Shown here: piece after piece, positions 22,250 through 33,094 of the stretch
Layout of the letters: every line of letters starts with the position of its first letter
Position numbering within the stretch: the stretch's first letter is position 1
Assembly (NCBI GenBank): GCA_018389105.1
Contig: JACATO010001768.1
Coordinates: 22,901-86,900, forward strand
DNA: 64,000 nucleotides
Source: Nautilus pompilius
Lineage: Eukaryota > Mollusca > Cephalopoda > Nautilida > Nautilidae
Direction: 5' to 3'
Position numbers and translations under genes: made by a program
Notes under the pieces: generated by a model
What the model was told of the DNA's origin: nothing
The model's database searches: none
Seen by the model: the letters and a program-made list of their open reading frames with translations, nothing else

Positions 22250-22890
22250 CCACTTGTGACGTAATAACAACAGTGGTGGTGACGTCATATCTTTGGCAAA
22301 TACCGCTTGTGACGTAATGACAACAGCGGTGGTGACGTCATATCTTTGGAAAATACCGCTTGTGACGTAATGACAACAGTGGTGGTGACGTCATATCTTT
22401 GGTAAATACCACGTGACGTAATAACAACAGCGGTGGTGACGTCATATCTATGGCAAGTGCCACGTGACGTAATAACAACAGTGGTCGTGATGTCATATCT
22501 TTGGCAAGTACCACGTGATGTAATGACAACAGCGGTGGTGACATCATATCTTTGGCAAATACCGCTTGTGACGTAATAACAACAGTGGTCGTGATGTCAT
22601 ATCTTTGGCAAACACCGCTTGTGGTGTAATAACAACAGTGGTCGTGATGTCATATCTATGGCAAGTGCCACGTGACGTAATAACAACAGTGGTCGTGATG
22701 TCATATCTTTGGCAAATACCGCTTGTGGTGTAATAACAACAGTGGTGGTGATGTCATATCTTTGGCAAGTACCACGTGACGTAATAACAACAGTGGTGGT
22801 GATGTCATATCTTTGGCAAGTACCACGTGACGTAATAACAACAGTGGTGGTGATGTCATATCTTTGGCAAATACCGCTTGTGGCGTGTTA
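22250..22890 (+). repeat. Tandem array of 50-53-bp units (array C)
   Basis: About thirteen units starting at 22250, 22303, 22356, 22409, 22460, 22511, 22562, 22615, 22668, 22719, 22772, 22823 and 22874. There are two unit types: a 53-bp form CCGCTTGTGACGTAAT and a 50-bp form CCACGTGACGTAAT, in which loss of three bases creates an E-box (CACGTG) overlapping a CRE half-site. Both continue AACAACAGTGGTGGTGA(C/T)GTCATATCTTTGGCAA. The two types are interspersed, suggesting gene conversion or unequal exchange. Frames across it are repeat translations. Confidence 0.95.
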
Positions 22891-22955
22891 TGATTGATGA
22901 CTGATACGGGGCCTTTACAATAATTGTTATAGTTTTATTTTAGCCAGGACTTGAC
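22891..22955 (+). mobile_element. 3' flank of tandem-core element, copy 2
   Basis: TTGATGACTGATACGGGGCC followed by TTTACAATAATTG, then TTTTAGCCAGGACTTGACA. It matches the flank after array B except for a shorter spacer. This dates the two copies to a shared ancestor that already had its core next to this flank. Confidence 0.65.
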
Positions 22956-22959
22956 ATTC

Positions 22960-24430
22960 TTTTGTCATGTATTTTTTTTCTTTTCCCCTTTCTTCTGGTC
23001 ACAGTTTAGGTGGCTTCTTTTTATACGGTGCTGCAGATAACATTCTCTGTGACAATTGTTCCGGCTATAAATGGAGGATATAAAATCTGCGGTATTTCTT
23101 TAAAGCTGGACGACGAATGGCAGGGAAGTTGCTGCGATGCGTTGAACTTCTATGTGAAAAAAAGAGTTTAAAAATTAAAAAAAAAAAAAGAATTTTTTTT
23201 TTTTAAATATTACAAAATTGATTTTTTTTAAAAAACCTTTGATCACACTTCGGGTTGAAACTTTTGCAAAGAAAATGTAAAAACTTCAATAGTAAATTCA
23301 AAGATTTCAAGGGGAATGATATGGGAGTTTGGCTGCGAACATTTATATCAGAGAGAGAAAAACGATCGAAAATACAGTGGGCGCAAGTAATAAGTCGTCG
23401 CCAATTAATTTCTGGAGAGAGAGAGAGAGATAGATAGATTTTAATATTCTAAAGCCCCTTCAAAAAAATTATTATAGGCAAGAAACCAACGATAAAATAG
23501 AAAAAAACGCAGATAATAGGTTTTAATTGTTGCACGATTACTTGTTTCTTTCCTTAGATTTTAATTTTTTTTTTTATTTTTGTAAAATAACTCTCCAGAG
23601 ACTTTGCGACGAACGCATTCCTTTCCTCTTACCACATTGATATCCTTCTATCGCCATCCGATCGTGTCTGATTACGATAACAAGAAGGCGGACAACGTAG
23701 GGCGTCTAGAGAAAATATTTAACCCTTTAGTTTGTAATTGATCAGCGCGATCTCTCTCCTCCGACCGCCCCCTCCCCGTATCCCCTTGATTTCGAACTAC
23801 TCAGCTGTCGCGGTGGTCTCTAACATCCTCCCACACCAACGGCAAATGACTACAACAAAAAAAAAAAGAAGAAGAAGAAGAAGAAGAAGAAGAAGCGGTT
23901 ACTGCAAATGAATGTTGACAGTTGCAATGTTTTCCTATCTATGAGAGTTTTGCATTGCGGAACTTCGTCCCGGGTCTCTATAGAAACAAAGCTCGTAAAA
24001 CCAAAAAAACAAAACAAAAGAAGAAATCCATACAAAAAGAACAGCATGATATAACGATCCATCGAACGATATCGATCGTTTCTATGACTAACCGATAATT
24101 AACTTAATATCGCGGTTTACAAACTTACATCAGCTTTTGTAATGCAGAGGCAGTTGTCGATTTTATATATATTTATTTCAGTATTAAATCAATTCCAGAC
24201 CCGAATGTCTCGGAAATAACTATTTTTTGATAATTTAATTTGGTATTACAGTGTTCTATTCATTTATCGTTTGTTCGTTTACAATATTATTTATCTAGTT
24301 GAAGGTTATAAAATACCTGGAATTAACTTAATTATTTGCTGGGAGTCAGAAAAAATATATATCCTAAATCGAAAGGTTAGAAACTAGTTTATTACTAAGA
24401 TAAAAACCAAAAAAATTTTTTTACCAGTAA
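22960..24430. other. Unassigned AT-rich stretch
   Basis: Poly-A/poly-T runs at 23178-23205, a short GAGA run followed by TAGATAGATAG at 23416-23437, and (GAA)n at 23866-23894. No gene recognised. Confidence 0.4.
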
Positions 24431-24435
24431 TAGTA

Positions 24436-24537
24436 AGATGATGATAATAATAATAATATAATAATAATAAATAATAATAATAGATAATAAAATAATAACA
24501 ACCCACCAACACCACACACCACAACAACAACAACAAC

Positions 24538-24589
<52 letters not shown>

Positions 24590-24592
24590 TAA

Positions 24593-24647
<55 letters not shown>

Positions 24648-24652
24648 GCAGT
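24436..24652. repeat. (TAA)n / (AAT)n long microsatellite
   Basis: About 215 bp of AAT-type repeats with an ACAACAACA/ACCACC interruption at about 24496-24538. It is the longest AAT array in the window and is immediately followed by the foldback/MITE copy. Confidence 0.95.
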
Positions 24653-24694
24653 AGTTGTATTATTAGTTCAAGTAAAAGATTTCTTGGCTATATT

Positions 24695-24875
24695 TGTTAC
24701 AGTAGCAGTGATTTTTAATTAAATGCTAGCCTATAATCGACGTCACATGCTTTTATCTGTGTCTGACATGGATTATAGCGACATATATAAGTCATCGTGA
24801 CGTAGATTACACGCTCATCTATACTCTATACGTTTAATTAAGAATTACTGGCGCTTGCAACAGCTTACCTCTGTA
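24695..24875. mobile_element. Foldback/MITE-like element, diverged copy
   Basis: The right end TATACGTTTAATTAAGAATTA at about 24828 and the left end GTGATTTTTAATTAAATGCT followed by AGCCTATAATCGACGTCACA are inverted and match the terminal sequence of the 45.07 kb element (AATTCCTAATTAAACG...GAGGCTATAACTGACGTCAT). Terminal similarity appears to reach outward to TTGTTACAGTAGCAGTG and the complement of CTGGCGCTTGCAACAG. No coding capacity. Confidence 0.55.
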
Positions 24876-24879
24876 GCGA

Positions 24880-25585
24880 CTAGCCCTGGTTTTCCCTACT
24901 AGTAAAGGTTGTAGTGTTAGCATTAGAAATAGTAGTTAGTAGCAGTATCTATTAGTTTTAGTAATAATAGTAATAGCAGCCAGCCAGCCACCGATTGCTT
25001 CAAAACATTTTGCGTTTCTAATAATCACTTATCTCACCAAAATATTTGGTGCCAGGTGACAGACAAGCACCCGGCGTGTGTGCGTGCGTAGCTCGCTGGT
25101 TCAGAATAAGATTTTTTAAACCGCGAATTCGCCTCGATTTTCGGTGTTCTCGTTAAGAGAGAGAGAGAGAGAGAGATGAGAAAGAAAAATCCAGGGTACA
25201 CCGACAGTACAAACCCTAACCCGCGACTCGAACCGGTCCGGAATCAAATCGATTCGCACCCATGAGTCGTATGAGAATGTGCTTCTAAATACACGTGTGT
25301 GCTCTGATATATCAAAACTGCCCCCTTTTCGTCCGCCCTTTTAGAAAAATCTTTTTCTTACCTTCCATTTTTGACTTTTCCATAGATTTCTGTTCAATTT
25401 TGTCTTGTTTCCTACTGTTCTTTCTTCAATCCCAGCATGAAAGTTTGTTGTTTTTTTTTTTTAAAAACAGAAACTCCTAATTCTTTGGTCTCTCTTTCTA
25501 AAAATTTTGTTACTAACTGCCAAAAGAAAGATTATAATTGGATCGGATATAATTATTTGTTATGAATTGTATTATGAGATCTCTC
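24880..25585. other. Unassigned stretch with GAGA run
   Basis: Short duplicated TAGTAG and CAGCCAGCCAGCCA runs, and a GAGA run at 25155-25175. No gene recognised. Confidence 0.4.
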
Positions 25586-25589
25586 TCCT

Positions 25590-26684
25590 CCCTTTCCCCC
25601 TTCTCCTCGTTTTCATCTGTCTTTCTTCTCACTTTTATCTCCTCTCTATCTCTCTCTTTTACTTGCCTTTCTTTCTTTTTCATTATCTTTCTTTATTTCT
25701 CCTCTTCTCTTCCTCCATCATTACTTTTTATTCTCTCTCTCTCTTTCTCTCCTCCCTTTCCCATCTTCATCTCTCTCTTTCTCACCTCCCTTTCCCTCTT
25801 CTCCTCGTCTTCATCTGTCTTTCTTCTCACTTTTATCTCTCTTTCTCCTTCTTCATCTCTCTCTCCTCCCTTTCCCTCTTCTTCTGTCTCACCTGTCTTT
25901 CTTCTCACTTTTATCTCCTCTCTATCTCGTTTACTTGCCTTCTTTCTTTTTCATTATTTCTCCTCTCTCTTCCTCCATCAGTACTTTTTATTCTCTCTCT
26001 CTCTTTCCTCCCTCCCTTTCCCTCTTCATCTCTCCTCTTTCTCTCCTCTTCCCTCTTCATCTCTCTCTTTCTCACCTCCCTTTCCCTCTTCTCCTTGTCT
26101 TCATCTTCCTTTCTTCTCACTTTTATCTCTCTTTCTCCTTCTCTTCATCTCTCTCTCCTCCCTTTCCCTCTTCTCCTCTTCATCTCTCTCTCTTTCTCAC
26201 CTCCCTTTCCCTCTTCTCCTTGTCTTCATCTGTCTTTCTTCTCACTTTTATCTCCTTTCTCCTCTCTTCATCTCTCTCTCTCCCTTTCCCTCTTTCTCCT
26301 CTTCATCTCCTCTCTTTCCGCACCTCCCTTTCCCTCTTCTCCTTGTCTTCATCTGTCTTTCTTCTCACTTTTATCTCTCTTTCTCCTTCTCTTCATCTCT
26401 CTCTCCTCCCTTTCCCTCTTCTCCTCTTTCAGCTCCCTCTCTTTCTCACCTCCCTTCCCTCTTCTCCTTGTCTTCATCTGTCTTTCTTCTCACTTTATCT
26501 CTCTTTCCCTTCTCTTCATCTCTCTCTCCTCCCTTTCCCTCTTACCTTGTTTTCCCTGTCTTTCTTCTCACTTTTTATCTCTCTTTTACTTGTTTTCTTT
26601 CTTTTTCATTCTCTTTCTTTATTTATCCTCTTCTCTTCCTCCATCAGTACTTTTTATTCCTCTCTCTCTCTCTCTCACTCTCTC

Positions 26685-26731
<47 letters not shown>

Positions 26732-26745
26732 CTGCTTGTCACTGT
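25590..26745. repeat. CT-rich minisatellite with ~124-bp higher-order unit
   Basis: The segment CTTCATCTGTCTTTCTTCTC followed by ACTTTTATCTC recurs, with clear spacing near 26099, 26225, 26348 and 26472 (about 124 bp) and earlier copies near 25611 and 25810. A second module (CTCTTCTCTTCCTCCATCA followed by GTACTTTTTATTC) recurs near 25700, 25970 and 26630. It ends in about 90 bp of pure (CT)n. Because plus-strand stops are rare in such sequence, Ser/Leu/Phe-rich frames of up to 428 codons appear; I do not regard them as genes. Confidence 0.93.
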
Positions 26746-26749
26746 CGGT

Positions 26750-28065
26750 CGCATAAGAACATAAAAATACCGGAACGGTGGTATGCAACATAATTACAAA
26801 AAACCACTATACAAAAAGAATATTTAGAACTACAGTTTGGTTCATTTAAAAAAAAAGAATTAATAAAACTAAACTAAAGTTTAAAATATACAGAACAACA
26901 ATAAAAAGTTCCCAAGGACGGAACATGCGCGTGCCTTTGCACATGTATATGTAGAGAGATGGAGATACGGAAGCAGTGAAAAGGCAAATTTAAACAAAAA
27001 AAAAGAAGGAAATGATAAAAAGGAAGTTGGGATAAGATCAGATATCTGACAGACGAAGTTTCTTGAACTTGAAGTTTGAAATCCAATCAAGATATAAACC
27101 GGTATCATGCCATCATCTCAAACTAATTGGTATTTGAAATTAAGAGAAATATAACTAAGCCCTTCCTGCTTCCTCACACGACTGGCACCACGCAGAACGA
27201 TGGGGATCTCGGAGAAGAATGCGGCCCTCAACTGGGAAAGGGAAACCGTTGAAAATGAATTTTTAAATTCCGTAAAGGTGTAGCGAGAGACAAATGCGAC
27301 ATCGTGTTTAAGTATCTTGGGTAGATAGCGGCTCTGCGAAGAACTTTACTCGCCCTGTTAGAAATTCCAGTAATAAAGAAGCGTTTTTCATGGGAATCAG
27401 TAAAGGGCGGACAGATTCTATAGAGCTATGCGAGAATAGAACTTTTGGAAGAAAGAGAGACAGCGCATGCGGATTTACGGAAAATTCACATCTAAAAGAC
27501 TCACACTGTCACCACAGAGGGCATGTTGACCCTTTTACACTCAGCATCTTTAATAAGTCGTAAGCTGTCGCAGTCAGTACTCAGCCACAGTAATGGGAGG
27601 AACCAACGGCATTAGACTGAAGGTACTGCAAATGTTATATATATATATAGAGAGAGAGATGGATGGATGGAGAGAGATGGAGAGAGAGAGAGATGGAGAG
27701 AGATGGAGAGAGAGATGCTGACGGTAAATGGCGGAAACTGTTCTCCGACGACTAAGTACCAGGGGCACGGTATTCCAGAAAACCGGGCGTTGTTATTATA
27801 GATTGTTGCTTGCGTCTTTTGATTCTTCATCTACTTATTCGTTTCGCGCTTCTAATGCATCGTAATAGATAATCTTCTGGTATTTGCGAGTGAGCGCACG
27901 GAATCATTCTACCGGAACGAGTTTGTTTTGACCTCGAACTGTCCCGACCGTCAACTAGGGGCCGAGTCCGTCCGTCCGAACTGAACAAAGTGATGACCCC
28001 TACTGTCACTTAAAATACTCGGCCTTTCTGTGGAGGACGGGGAGACTGAGAATAGTGGTTACAGT
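26750..28065. other. Unassigned stretch with small GA/TA repeats
   Basis: Contains a (TA)n-(GA)n-GATGGATGG cluster at 27636-27716. 27130-27560 is ordinary mixed-composition DNA. No gene recognised. Confidence 0.4.
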
Positions 28066-28067
28066 GA

Positions 28068-28200
28068 TAAGTTGTCAAGGTGCCAATAATTACTAATTAG
28101 ACGTGTGAATGAGGCTAAAGTCGATATCATACCTTTAACTTTCGGATTTTTACCTCATCTATACGTTTAATTAGAGATTAGTGGTAACGTAACAACCAAT
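28068..28200. mobile_element. Foldback/MITE-like element, diverged short copy
   Basis: Inverted ends TAATTACTAATTAGACGTG and CTATACGTTTAATTAGAGATTA flank an internal segment GATATCATACCTTTAACTTT then CGGATTTTTACC. That segment lines up with GATATCATGCGCCTTAACTC and TTCGGTCAAAAGGCC of the 45.07 kb element. Total length about 115-130 bp. Outer similarity GTTGTCAAGGTGCC against the complement of GGTAACGTAACAACC suggests the true ends lie further out. Confidence 0.6.
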
Positions 28201-28204
28201 CCAG

Positions 28205-30575
28205 AAGTTCCCTGATTTTTAAAACCAAACTCTGATGTTTAGGGGGGGAGGGAGGGAGGGCTGAGAGAAGGGGGGGAATATATATATATATATATATTTA
28301 TTTATTTTTATTTGTTATCTGTTTGTTCGCGAGTAATTGCTGCTTTTCTGTTGTTGTTTTGTACGCCAAAACCTATGGGCGGGAGACAACTCTAGTGAGG
28401 AGGCGTAGTTCCACGGCTGTCCGCCAGAACGCGCTGCCAAACCCTGTGACGTGTAGAGCCCAAGTTTGCTTCCACGGCTGTACATTAGTTCTTTGTCTTC
28501 CGTGTACCAAAAGGAAGGACAAAACAAACCCCAAACAGCTGCGCGCATCTGTTAATATTTAAGAACGTTTAACCGAAATACATTCGAATACTGAAATTTA
28601 AAATAAACCTGGGACTTTGAGAAATCGTTAGACTGTTATTTATTCAGTTATTATTAATAATATCATTAGCCTCTGGTAACTGTTATTTAAGAGCTGAAAA
28701 CCCTTTAGGCCGCGGGTGAGCAGATGGGGAAGCGGACAGACAGACAAAGACAAAAGAGAAACGCAGATGGGGGAAAGCGAAATAACGGAGTGACAGAGAC
28801 GGAAGGAACGAAGAATTGATGGCGAGGCAAAGCGCATGTGGAGAAAATGAATTAACAAATAAATATCATAAAAACCAGATAAATGACTAGCCGAACAAAC
28901 AAATAATTTTTTTAAAAAAAAAAAAAAAAAGATTTAATTTACAGAAACAGACAAAACGAACTAGGATAGAGAGAAACGAACGGAAGACATGACTAATGAA
29001 TGCACGGGGTCGACGACGGCCGACAGAGGAATAGGAAAACAGAATGCTAGCAGTCGTATAAGAATATTTCCCATATCGGTAATCGGTTAAATTTACTTTA
29101 TAGACCATTGTTTATTCAAGCGCTACTGTTTATTTTAGCTGGCAATGGTTCGAGACAGCATCCATTACTGCAACTTTCCTTGTCGTTAGTAAGAACGACT
29201 CTGCTGGCTGAAAGAATCAGGCTAGCGTTCGATAGTAACAGCAATGACTGGTTGCTGGGTAAAAGGTCAAGGAGGCATCCAATACTGTAATACCACTCAG
29301 TGTAGCAACAACGGTTAATTGCTTAATGAATGGATCAGATTAGTAGGAACATCTTGTGGTACTGATAACCTTTCTATCACTATTAGACAACGATTAGCGG
29401 CTAGGTGAAGGGGACAAAATGTCTGAGCATTCGTGATGTTTATAATGATGTATACCATTAAAACAGCCGAGTGGTAACATCGTGATTAATTAAGGAAACT
29501 TGGTAGATGATAATAATAATAATAATAAAAACAACAACTATTGCTATTGAGAACTAAATAATAGTAGTAGTAATAGTCAGTTTTGTCAAGTAATTTCAAA
29601 TTCAAAGTGAAAAAAATTTATTTCTAGAGAATCAGACGAAATGATGGCAGACAAAGATGTCGACTAGCCGAGTGCCATAAAAATATTCGTTCATCCATTC
29701 ATTCCTCCTTCTCCTTCTTCTTATATTATTATTATTATTATTGAATCTATTTATTTTCCAAATCCTTGATACAATTTCTTTAGAACTCCTGTACTTAGGG
29801 AATTGGTCTTGTCTCCCGGTATATCTGTACAATTTTGTCGGGGTTTGTTTTACATCTTTTAAAATAATAGTTCCTCAGATAATAGAATGACAAAAACAGA
29901 ACGTCGGACCGTTATTTATTTACAGACTCTAGCAGATCATTTCGGTGTTTTCTGTCACCACAGTTAATTGCATCGCTACCAGTGGATAGGAAAAAACCCG
30001 AAGCCACATTCCACACTAACACCTGGCTGCCATAGAATCCGTGTTTGAGCCGTTTCATATTGCCCCCCTTTTTTTTCTTTTGTTTGTTTGAATTTATTGT
30101 TATCCTTATTTATTCTATTTTTTTTTTTTTTTCAAGATTACGGTTAAAAGAGACTTGGAATAATGATTAACTTAGAAACTACATCTCTGTAAATCTGCGC
30201 TATCTATTTTAGGGGAATGCGGCTACCTGTAGTTTTGAGCGCGTTCTTCAGATGTAAGAATTATACACCTCGATAATTTTGCATTTCTTTAAAAAAGAAA
30301 ATAAAAGTTTTTCTTGGAGATTTATCCCCGTCAGAGACATTCGCTCCCGGATTTCCCAACTGCAAATTAGCTCGCATCCCTGGCGCTGTAGAATCTCCGA
30401 AAAATAATAAGACATAATGGCACAGATCTGTCAAAGGGATGCTTTTGTTTTATGTTAAACTTTCCTTCTTTTTTCTAAAAAGAAAACCAAAAAAAAAGCA
30501 CTTAACAGAATCCGTTGTGGGAGGACACTTGCGTGATGATTAAACAAAAGAAAAGAGCATCGAATGATGTCGTTT
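28205..30575. other. Unassigned AT-rich stretch
   Basis: GGGAGGGAGGGAGGG near 28243-28260, (TA)n at 28279-28297, an A run at 28912-28930, (AAT)n at 29511-29528 and 29722-29742, and a T run at 30117-30132. Short frames at 28315-28562 on both strands overlap. No gene recognised. Confidence 0.4.
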
Positions 30576-30577
30576 TC

Positions 30578-31196
30578 CTCTCTCTCTCTCCATCTCTCTA
30601 TCTGTTCATCTCTCTCTCTCTCCATCTCTCTATCTGTTCATCTCTCTCTCTCTCCTCTCTCATCTCTCATCGTTCACTCTCTCTCTCTTCTCTCGATCTG
30701 TTCATCTCTTCTCTCTCTCCATCTCTCTATCTGTTCATCTCTCTCTCTCTCCATCTCTCTATCTGTTCACTCTCTGTCTCTCTCTCTCGATCTGTTCATC
30801 TCTCTCTCTCCATCTCTCTATCTGTTCATCTCCTCTCTGCTCTCTCTCCATCTGTTCATCTCTCTCTCCTCTCCATCTCTCTATCTGTTCATCTCCCTCT
30901 CTTCTCCATCTGTTCATCTCTCTCTCTCTCTCTCTCCATCTCTCTATCTGTTCATCTCTCTCTCCATCTCTCATCTCATCTCTCCATCTCTCATCTGTTC
31001 ATCTCTCTCTCTCCATCTGTCTCTCCCATCTCTCTCTCTCTATCTGTTCATCTCTCTCTCTCTCATCTCTAAATCTGTTCACTCTCTCTCCTCTCCCTCT
31101 CCATCTGTTCATCTCTTCTCTCTCTCTCCACTCTCTATCTGTTCATCTCTCTCTCTCCCTCTCCATCTCTCTATCTGTTCATCTCCCTCTCTCTCT
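30578..31196. repeat. CT-rich minisatellite, CTATCTGTTCATCTCTCTCT family
   Basis: About twenty units of roughly 28-36 bp, each CATCTCTCTATCTGTTCATC plus a variable (CT)n. The same unit occurs at 9.05 kb and, as CATCTTTCTATCTGTTCATC, at 41.13 kb. Frames of up to 214 codons are Ser/Leu/His repeat translations. Confidence 0.95.
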
Positions 31197-31415
31197 TTAG
31201 AATTGTAGAGAGAATATTTCTGTTTGATTTTTTTTTGTTGTTGTGAATCGTTTATAGCCCCAAAGTTTTTTGTGTTAGAATACCTACGTATCCACCAACA
31301 TGCTTCTAACATGTTCCTTCTCTACCGTCACGAAATGTCGACATCAGGAATGGTAGATACCGAACAACGATGCTACGATAAAGAGAAATGTTTATCACAC
31401 CTGCACACACATATC

Positions 31416-31416
<1 letters not shown>

Positions 31417-31462
<46 letters not shown>
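31417..31462. repeat. (AAT)n microsatellite
   Basis: Clean AAT run of about 45 bp; a shorter one follows at 31624-31652. Confidence 0.95.
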
Positions 31463-31469
31463 GCAGTTT

Positions 31470-33045
31470 AAAAGATAAGTTTTCTGAAGACTTCTGACTT
31501 TATGTATATTTTCCTTAGCCATTTTTGATAGTTTCACTTTATTCTTGTAGAACAATGGCCGAGCATAATTAAGTTCTGAATAATTTGATTAAATGCATTG
31601 TTCATAATCAAATCAAACAAAGAATAATAATAATAATATTAATAATAATAATCCCAGTCCGTCCACACACGATGATATTACAACTTTTAAACGGTTTTTT
31701 TTTTTAAATTTAATTATGTAACTTCCAAAAAAGTTTTTATTTACCTCGGCATTAGTTTCGTACAGATTCTAGCTTTATTCGTTTTTTTTCCATCATGGCC
31801 GCTATAAAAAAAAAAACAAAACATAAAAAAAAAACAAGTTTACTTTCTCGTGGTGGGGGGGGGCGATCAAACTTCGGCGCTTTAACTTTCGCCAACTACT
31901 ACCGCGCAATCAATCATCTCGGAAACTCGTTAATAACTCGAGACGCCGCTACGCGCGCATCTCCTACACAGATATTAATCAATTGCCACTTGCCTCCACA
32001 AGACGTCGCTGGCTGTCGCCTCAGAAGTTTTGGCAGAGGGGCGCCCCCCTTTCCTCTCTTGGCTGCCGTCGTTAGTCCGCAGGAAGAACCGATATTTTAG
32101 AGAAAAAACAACAACGACGACGACTAACGGATCCACTCCGGACAAACCGGCCCTGGCCGTCACGAAGCCCACCATCAACACGCTTTGGCTAATCTCCGCC
32201 TAATGTCCTCCTCCTCCTGCCTCGTGTTCCGCGCCGGTATCGAGCTAACCGCCATTTAGAGTAATTAGTCGAGGGGGGGAGGGGGAGAAGAGTCTTCGGC
32301 AAGGCGCACGGGCCCGGCCCCGTTCTCGCCCCGTCCCGACGCGCGATGGCCGGATCGATGCCGGCGGCTGCTGAGGAATAGGAAGGAAGGACACCGAGAA
32401 CAACAGACAATGGCGAGAATTACGCGTCGGCTATCGGCCGGTGGCCCGCGGACAACAAAGACCCGGCAGCATCCGAACTTCGTACAGACCCATCGCTCCT
32501 TCCCCCAGTTTGATTCATTTAGCTACTTTAGCGTGACGGCAGCGCATTATGTACATTAAAAAAAAAACACACACACACACAACACACAAACAAACCCCTT
32601 TTGTCGAAATCTCAACCGAAAAAGAAGATGGGGGGAAGGGGGAGATAATAAAGAGATTCGAGAGAATCTTTAATCAGTATAATTAGGTAGAGTCAGCCCC
32701 GCAGCGAGGCCCCAGATGAGCTGTAGTTCGGCGCAACAGCGAGCTCCGCGGATCTCATTGCTCTGTGAACTTAAAGCATGTTTTTACATCTTTGTTTAAT
32801 AATAAATAATAATTTTAAAAAAAAGTAAAAGCGATAACATCAATAATACTATTATTAGTACTACACTAGTAATTAGTATACTGAGTCGAGTAATTAAATT
32901 CTTAACACCTCTATGGATAAAGCCATTCCAGTCCGTCCACCAGTTTGTGTTTCTAACACATTCAAGTTTATTTAAAATGAAAAGTTTAATTAATACATTC
33001 TAAAGATAATCTCCACGAGTTTTAAGATCTCCATTCTAATTCTCT
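31470..33045. other. Unassigned stretch with CpG-containing core
   Basis: 31860-32500 is GC-richer with frequent CpG and appears single-copy; overlapping frames of 66-101 codons on both strands here lack known motifs. 32640-32770 is AT-mixed with TAATTAG-type homeodomain-like words (also GTAATTAGTC near 32262). It could be a conserved regulatory stretch but I cannot test conservation. Confidence 0.35.
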
Positions 33046-33046
33046 T

Positions 33047-33090
33047 TAATAATAATAATAATAATAATAATATAATAATAATAATAATAA
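33047..33090. repeat. (AAT)n microsatellite
   Basis: AAT run with one dropped base. Confidence 0.95.
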
Positions 33091-33094
33091 AGCT

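Noticed and set aside
19585..22890. CRISPR-like array (regular units)
   Set aside because: Units are tandem with no unique spacers; the setting is a eukaryotic genome, so these are minisatellites.
25507..26793. Open frames of 428, 400 and 273 codons on plus
   Set aside because: They lie inside the CT-rich minisatellite, are almost only Ser/Leu/Phe/Pro, and are open in more than one frame; stops are rare because the sequence lacks A and G.
30515..31208. 185- and 214-codon Ser/Leu-rich frames
   Set aside because: Translations of the CTATCTGTTCATCTCTC tandem repeat in two frames at once.
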